DNA of 59,042 nt from Lachnospiraceae bacterium (lineage in GTDB: Bacteria > Bacillota > Clostridia > Lachnospirales > Lachnospiraceae): NCBI GenBank assembly GCA_017614155.1, contig JAGACK010000029.1, forward strand, positions 1 to 59,042. The letters are read 5' to 3'. This document shows, piece after piece, positions 55,372 through 59,042 of this stretch. A program made the position numbers and the translations under genes. Below the pieces are notes generated by a model that had not been told where the DNA came from, did not search any database, and saw nothing but the letters and a program-made list of their open reading frames with translations. The first letter of the stretch is position 1. Every line of letters starts with the position of its first letter.

Positions 55372-56134
55372 ACTTCTCTACCATTTTTTCAGTGAATTCG
55401 GGGCTCCATCTCGTCACGAGAACATTGTCATGCTTCCGCCCCCTCTTTCTCAGCCCGAAGAGCTGATATATATACTGCATCGTGGCATCCTTTGAAAGCT
55501 TCGACTCTCCCGAAGCTCTGTCCTGAAAAGAATAAGGAATCTCCACCACGAGCGAATAATCCGTCATGGCCAGCACCTCTATCATTATCTTCCATCCTAC
55601 CGGCTGCAAATCGGCACCCTGCAGCATTTCCTTTCTGAACATGAAAAGACCGCTTGTCGGATCGGATATCCTTTTGAGGCAGGGAAGCAGTATCTTTCCC
55701 ATCCACCTTGCCGTACCCGAAACAAATTTCCTGTAAAAGTTCAATCCGCCGTCGCTTCCGCCTTTGATGAGCCGGCTTGGCACGCAGATATCAGCGCCGC
55801 TGCAAAGAGCCGCGTACATTGGCCTCAGGATTTCAGGCGGATGCTGGAGATCCGCATCCATGCATGCCAGAAAATCCCCGTCTGCGATCTCAAAGCCCTT
55901 TATAACAGCCGTAGCCAGTCCTTTTTCATTTTCCCTGTGAAGAAAATGTACATGGTCATCCTTTTTTGTCAGTTCCTCGAGGACCTTCGGTGTGTCATCC
56001 GTACTGTCATCAATGAAATAGATGTCATATGTCACTCCCTTAAGCGCCTCTCCTATCTTTTCTGAAAGCACTTCCACATTTCCGGATTCATTGTATGTGG
56101 GCACTACTATCGACAGTTTTTTTTGATTACTCAT
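55364..56134 (-). CDS. Family 2 glycosyltransferase, dolichol-P-mannose synthase-like
   Basis: Likely transfers a sugar from a nucleotide donor to a lipid carrier or another membrane acceptor. 256 residues in the GT-A fold: [16 protein letters not shown] at the start, [11 protein letters not shown], then the DADLQHPPE metal motif near residues 93-101 and the DxxR-like region [12 protein letters not shown]. There is no C-terminal membrane domain of the polyprenol transferase type, only a tail with RDDNVL-like basic residues ([13 protein letters not shown]). Eight-base overlaps at both ends with uvrB and uvrA imply translational coupling to repair genes; the link is not explained. Confidence 0.85.
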   Translation of the reverse strand: MSNQKKLSIVVPTYNESGNVEVLSEKIGEALKGVTYDIYFIDDSTDDTPKVLEELTKKDDHVHFLHRENEKGLATAVIKGFEIADGDFLACMDADLQHPPEILRPMYAALCSGADICVPSRLIKGGSDGGLNFYRKFVSGTARWMGKILLPCLKRISDPTSGLFMFRKEMLQGADLQPVGWKIMIEVLAMTDYSLVVEIPYSFQDRASGESKLSKDATMQYIYQLFGLRKRGRKHDNVLVTRWSPEFTEKMVEKYV

Positions 56135-58109
56135 TTTCAGTCATCCTCTTTCTAATTTCTATCATCTTGTCGCGAAGTTCAGCCGCTGTTTCAAAATCAA
56201 GATCCGCCGCCGCTCTCCTCATCTGCTTTTCAATGTCGTCAGCGAGCTTTTTCAGTTCCTTTGCGCTCATGGATTCGGGATCTTTTTCAAGCCGGTACTC
56301 GCTCTTTGCGACAGTCTTTGAAATACTGATCAGGTCTCTGACCGCCTTTTTAATGGTCTGTGGTGTGATGCCGTTTTTCTTATTATACTCCTCCTGGATG
56401 CCCCTTCTCCTTTCAGTCTCGTCAATACAGATCTTCATGGAGTCGGTTATGGTATCCGCATACATTATAACATGTCCCTCGGAATTTCTCGCCGCTCTTC
56501 CGACTGTCTGGATGAGAGATGTGGCTGAGCGGAGAAAACCTTCCTTGTCAGCATCTATTATAGCCACAAGGGTTATCTCGGGTATATCAAGTCCCTCTCG
56601 CAGAAGATTGATCCCAACAAGCACGTCAAAAACATCCAGCCGCATATCTCTTATTATCTTTGCCCGCTCTAAAGTGTCAATATCTGAATGAAGATATTTT
56701 ACCCTGATGCCGTTCTCGCGCAGATATGTGGTCAGGTCTTCTGCCATCTTTTTTGTAAGCGTGGTAACCAGTACTTTCCCGCCATTCTTCGTTTCTTTAT
56801 TTATCTGACCGGTCAGATCATCCACCTGTCCCTCAACCGGCCTGACCTCTATCTTCGGATCCAGCAGGCCCGTCGGCCTGATTATCTGCTCAACACGCAG
56901 CATCTCATGATCGCTTTCATAGTCTGCAGGGGTTGCGGAAACAAACAGCATCTGATCTATCCGCTCTTCAAATTCAGAAAAGTTCAAAGGCCTGTTGTCC
57001 TTCGCGCTCGGCAGCCGGAACCCGTAGTCAACGAGAACATTTTTCCTTGACCTGTCACCGTTATACATACCTCCGATCTGGGGGATGGTGATATGGGATT
57101 CGTCAACTATAATAAGAAAATCATCCCTGAAATAATCCATTAAAGTCATGGGGGGCTGTCCTTCGGCCCTTCCCGAAAGCGGTCTGGAGTAATTTTCAAT
57201 CCCGGAACAGAATCCGGTCTCACGCATCATCTCGATATCAAAGTTCGTCCTTTCGGATATCCTCTGGGCCTCAATCAGCCTGTCCTCGGACTTGAAAAAC
57301 TTAACTCTTTCTTCAAGCTCATTTTCAATGAAAGCTATCCCTGCCTCCATCTTGTCTTTCGGAACAACATAGTGTGAAGCCGGAAAGATCGCAGCATGCT
57401 TCAGCTCTGATCTGACCTTGCCGGTGAGTACGTCAAAGCTTGTGATCCGGTCTATCTCATCCCCGAAGAATTCGACCCTCACCGCATCATCATCGGCCTG
57501 TGCCGGGAATATATCAAGAACATCCCCGTGAACCCTGAAAGTTGCCCTCTTGAAATCCATCTCAGCCCTCTCATAACGGATAGAGACCAGCTCTCGCACA
57601 ACTTCGTCTCTGTCCTTTTGCATCCCCGGGCGCAGAGATATCATCATGTTCATGTAATCATCCGGTGAACCCAGACCGTAGATGCAGGATACACTGGCCA
57701 CCACTACAACATCCCTTCTCTCTGCCAGGGATGCGGTCGCCGAAAGGCGAAGCTTGTCTATCTCGTCATTAACCGAGGAATCCTTTTCGATATAGGTATC
57801 CGTAGAGGGCATATAGGCCTCAGGCTGATAATAGTCATAGTAGGATACAAAATACTCTACCGCGTTCTCAGGGAAGAACTCTTTCATCTCAGAATACAAT
57901 TGGCCAGCGAGTGTTTTGTTGTGTGAGATGATCAGTGTCGGCTTGTTCAGAGCGGCTATCACATTGGCCATCGTGAAGGTCTTGCCGGAACCCGTAACCC
58001 CTAGTAAAGTCTGGAATTGATTGCCCTGCCTGAATCCTTCGACAAGGCTCTGTATAGCCTGCGGCTGGTCGCCTGTAGGTTGATAATCCGAATGTAACTT
58101 GAAGTCCAT
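56127..58109 (-). CDS. uvrB: Excinuclease ABC subunit B
   Basis: Second damage-sensing helicase-like subunit of nucleotide excision repair. 660 residues. Walker A GVTGSGKT at 37-44, the beta-hairpin [20 protein letters not shown] near residues 95-114, helicase motifs ([31 protein letters not shown]) and the C-terminal UVR domain (about 620-660) are all intact. The gene leads the uvrB-GT2-uvrA unit, 60 bases after the toxin gene; no distinct promoter was recognised in that gap. Confidence 0.97.
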   Translation of the reverse strand: MDFKLHSDYQPTGDQPQAIQSLVEGFRQGNQFQTLLGVTGSGKTFTMANVIAALNKPTLIISHNKTLAGQLYSEMKEFFPENAVEYFVSYYDYYQPEAYMPSTDTYIEKDSSVNDEIDKLRLSATASLAERRDVVVVASVSCIYGLGSPDDYMNMMISLRPGMQKDRDEVVRELVSIRYERAEMDFKRATFRVHGDVLDIFPAQADDDAVRVEFFGDEIDRITSFDVLTGKVRSELKHAAIFPASHYVVPKDKMEAGIAFIENELEERVKFFKSEDRLIEAQRISERTNFDIEMMRETGFCSGIENYSRPLSGRAEGQPPMTLMDYFRDDFLIIVDESHITIPQIGGMYNGDRSRKNVLVDYGFRLPSAKDNRPLNFSEFEERIDQMLFVSATPADYESDHEMLRVEQIIRPTGLLDPKIEVRPVEGQVDDLTGQINKETKNGGKVLVTTLTKKMAEDLTTYLRENGIRVKYLHSDIDTLERAKIIRDMRLDVFDVLVGINLLREGLDIPEITLVAIIDADKEGFLRSATSLIQTVGRAARNSEGHVIMYADTITDSMKICIDETERRRGIQEEYNKKNGITPQTIKKAVRDLISISKTVAKSEYRLEKDPESMSAKELKKLADDIEKQMRRAAADLDFETAAELRDKMIEIRKRMTENE

Positions 58110-58169
58110 TTTTCAAAAATACCCTCAAAATCCATAATAAAAAAGTGTTCTATCATATCGTCACAGTCT

Positions 58170-58487
58170 TTACTCCTTTACTTTCGGAACATAATCCTCA
58201 AGATCATGGAACAGACCGACAACATACACGTCATCACCATCTATTCTGAATACCATCTTATAGTCCATGTCCGAAACATAGGCTTCTTTATATCCGCGCC
58301 GCAAGAGATACGGATCCTTGGAATTCGGAAACTGATGCGGATTGTCTTCCATGCGGTCATAGATTCCTGATATTCCGTCCAATAGATGAGTTGCAGCCTG
58401 AGGATTCTTGAACTTCATGATAAGATAGCTTACCCGCTCATCAATCAGCTCATCCGCTCTGTCTGTGATGATAAGATTATAGGCCAT
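58170..58487 (-). CDS. RelE/ParE-family toxin
   Basis: Probable toxin of a type II toxin-antitoxin pair, a ribosome-dependent mRNA endonuclease in RelE relatives. 105 residues: MAYNLIITDRADELIDERVSYL at the start, LLRRGYKEAYVSDMDYKMVFRID and DDVYVVGLFHDLEDY at the end, the usual RelE/ParE beta-sheet pattern. Overlap with the antitoxin gene is eleven bases (58477-58487), typical of such pairs. Which substrate it acts on cannot be read here. Confidence 0.8.
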   Translation of the reverse strand: MAYNLIITDRADELIDERVSYLIMKFKNPQAATHLLDGISGIYDRMEDNPHQFPNSKDPYLLRRGYKEAYVSDMDYKMVFRIDGDDVYVVGLFHDLEDYVPKVKE

Positions 58488-58737
58488 ATTTCTCCCTCAC
58501 TGCCGACAGTGCTTTTCTTGCATCCTTTGTTTTTCCTTCCTTAATCTGCTGCTCGGACAGCTCAATATCGCTATACATACTCCACTTTTTCTGCATGGAC
58601 TCAAATAGTTCCATACTCATCATAACCATATCTCCATAACCGTTTTTTGTAATAAAGATTGGTTCCTCAGCTTTATGGCACATTTCAGAAATATGTGAAG
58701 TATCCTTTAAATCCTTTATAGGCATGATTTGTGGCAT
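58477..58737 (-). CDS. Phd/YefM-type antitoxin
   Basis: Antitoxin and likely autorepressor. The start at 58737 (MPQIMPIKDLKDTSHISEMCHKAEEPIFI) follows AAGGAGG seven bases upstream; 86 residues, the usual size. The N-terminal half is the Phd/YefM DNA-binding domain, with TKNGYGDMVMMSMELFESMQ; the C-terminal half would bind the toxin. A longer frame to 58800 is rejected because it runs through the promoter. It is preceded by an operator palindrome. Confidence 0.85.
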   Translation of the reverse strand: MPQIMPIKDLKDTSHISEMCHKAEEPIFITKNGYGDMVMMSMELFESMQKKWSMYSDIELSEQQIKEGKTKDARKALSAVREKYGL

Positions 58738-58753
58738 ATGGCTCACCTCCTTA

Positions 58754-58780
58754 TGGGATAATATTACCATAATTATCCCA
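58754..58780 (-). promoter_or_regulatory. Palindromic operator of the toxin-antitoxin promoter
   Basis: TGGGATAAT (58754-58762) and its exact complement (58772-58780), nine bases apart, flank and overlap the -10 region of the promoter. This is the expected binding site of the Phd/YefM-type antitoxin. Confidence 0.75.
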
Positions 58781-58788
58781 TCTGTCAA
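58760..58788 (-). promoter_or_regulatory. Sigma-A promoter for the toxin-antitoxin genes
   Basis: A perfect TTGACA (58783-58788) and TAATAT (58761-58766) with a 16-base spacer, or AATATT with 17. It sits directly upstream of the antitoxin ribosome binding site. Confidence 0.8.
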
Positions 58789-58809
58789 CAATCGGGTCAT
58801 TTATAAACC

Positions 58810-58858
58810 CTGAAAACAGAAAATGGCACACTACGATTTGTTTGTGCTTTGTTTTCAG
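58810..58858. other. Hairpin between the partial gene and the toxin-antitoxin promoter
   Basis: CTGAAAACA (58810-58818) and its exact complement (58850-58858) with an inner GCACA/TGTGC pair. It covers the stop codon of the partial gene at 58855. The minus strand continues GGGTTTATAAA, with no proper T run, so its role as terminator is uncertain. Confidence 0.45.
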
Positions 58859-59040
58859 AATAGCTGCCCCGGAAGCTTCAGCTTTTCCTTTCCAATCAGC
58901 AATCCCTTCACAACCAGAATAGCCAGACAAATGATGCCTGCATAGGGCTGTCTCGTCAGGATAAATATCGCTGCACCGATAGTGGACAACACCATTCCCA
59001 TCACAAGCCGATGACGATTCCAGACCGTTTTTTCAAAATG
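58855..59040 (-). CDS. C-terminal fragment of a small membrane protein
   Basis: The last 61 codons of a gene that begins beyond the right edge. The visible peptide has two hydrophobic stretches (VMGMVLSTIGAAIFILT and AGIICLAILVVKGLLIG) joined by a short polar turn RQPY, then the tail KEKLKLPGQLF. No family could be recognised from this part. It reads toward the toxin-antitoxin module on the same strand. Confidence 0.5.
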   Translation of the reverse strand, partial: HFEKTVWNRHRLVMGMVLSTIGAAIFILTRQPYAGIICLAILVVKGLLIGKEKLKLPGQLF

Positions 59041-59042
59041 GC

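Overview
The window reads as a chromosomal segment of an anaerobic, motile, low-to-mid GC Firmicute, most probably a Clostridia/Lachnospiraceae-type organism. Reasons seen in the sequence: Gram-positive style ribosomal proteins (S12 with the Firmicute insertion), strong AGGAGG ribosome binding sites, sigma-A promoters of the TTGACA-17-TATAAT type, an A-type flavoprotein, an energy-converting Ech [NiFe] hydrogenase, flagellar rod genes next to an mreB/mbl gene as in Bacillus, and a CdaA/CdaR c-di-AMP pair. The species assignment is inference. About 85 percent of the genes lie on the minus strand.

Layout, left to right. 1-12.5 kb: the translation/transcription block, read on the minus strand as rplJ-rplL-rpoB-rpoC-rpsL-rpsG-fusA-tuf, with an L10 leader and an attenuator hairpin ahead of rplJ. 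12.8-14.3 kb: a plus-strand CapA-type lipoprotein that sits between rplA and rplJ, which are normally adjacent. 14.3-14.5 kb: a bidirectional terminator plus a large unexplained hairpin element. 14.5-16.8 kb: rpmG-secE-nusG-rplK-rplA (minus) from a textbook promoter. 16.8-27.5 kb: one long minus-strand unit, echABCDEF-hypF-hypC-hypD-hypE-proC, coding for a membrane-bound proton-pumping hydrogenase and most of its maturation machinery; hypA is divergent at its head. 28-30.4 kb: a GH3 beta-glucosidase followed at once by tRNA-Leu(UAG). 30.4-34.2 kb: potABCD polyamine importer, divergent from thrH. 35.1-36.4 kb: a FliD-like orphan. 36.5-39.2 kb: UDP-galactopyranose mutase and an O-antigen ligase-like membrane protein. 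39.5-42.8 kb: flavodiiron protein, 2-isopropylmalate synthase and HPr. 42.9-52.4 kb: a ten-gene minus-strand operon from mreB/mbl through flhO, flhP, a FlgJ-like rod protein, recD2, comF and two unrecognised membrane proteins to cdaA-cdaR. 52.5-58.1 kb: uvrB, a family 2 glycosyltransferase and uvrA with overlapping ends. 58.2-58.8 kb: a YefM/RelE-type toxin-antitoxin pair with its own palindromic operator, then the cut end of a small membrane protein gene.

How the parts fit: Ech would oxidise reduced ferredoxin, make H2 and pump ions while Hyp proteins build its Ni-Fe centre; FprA would remove oxygen or NO; the GH3 enzyme, HPr and polyamine uptake fit a saccharolytic gut or rumen lifestyle. 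The items most worth a second look are the roughly 140-base hairpin at 14297-14441, the repeat-bearing tail of ribosomal protein L10, the two unknown membrane proteins next to cdaA, the probably leaderless hypA and the FliD-like orphan. I found no CRISPR array, prophage or insertion sequence.
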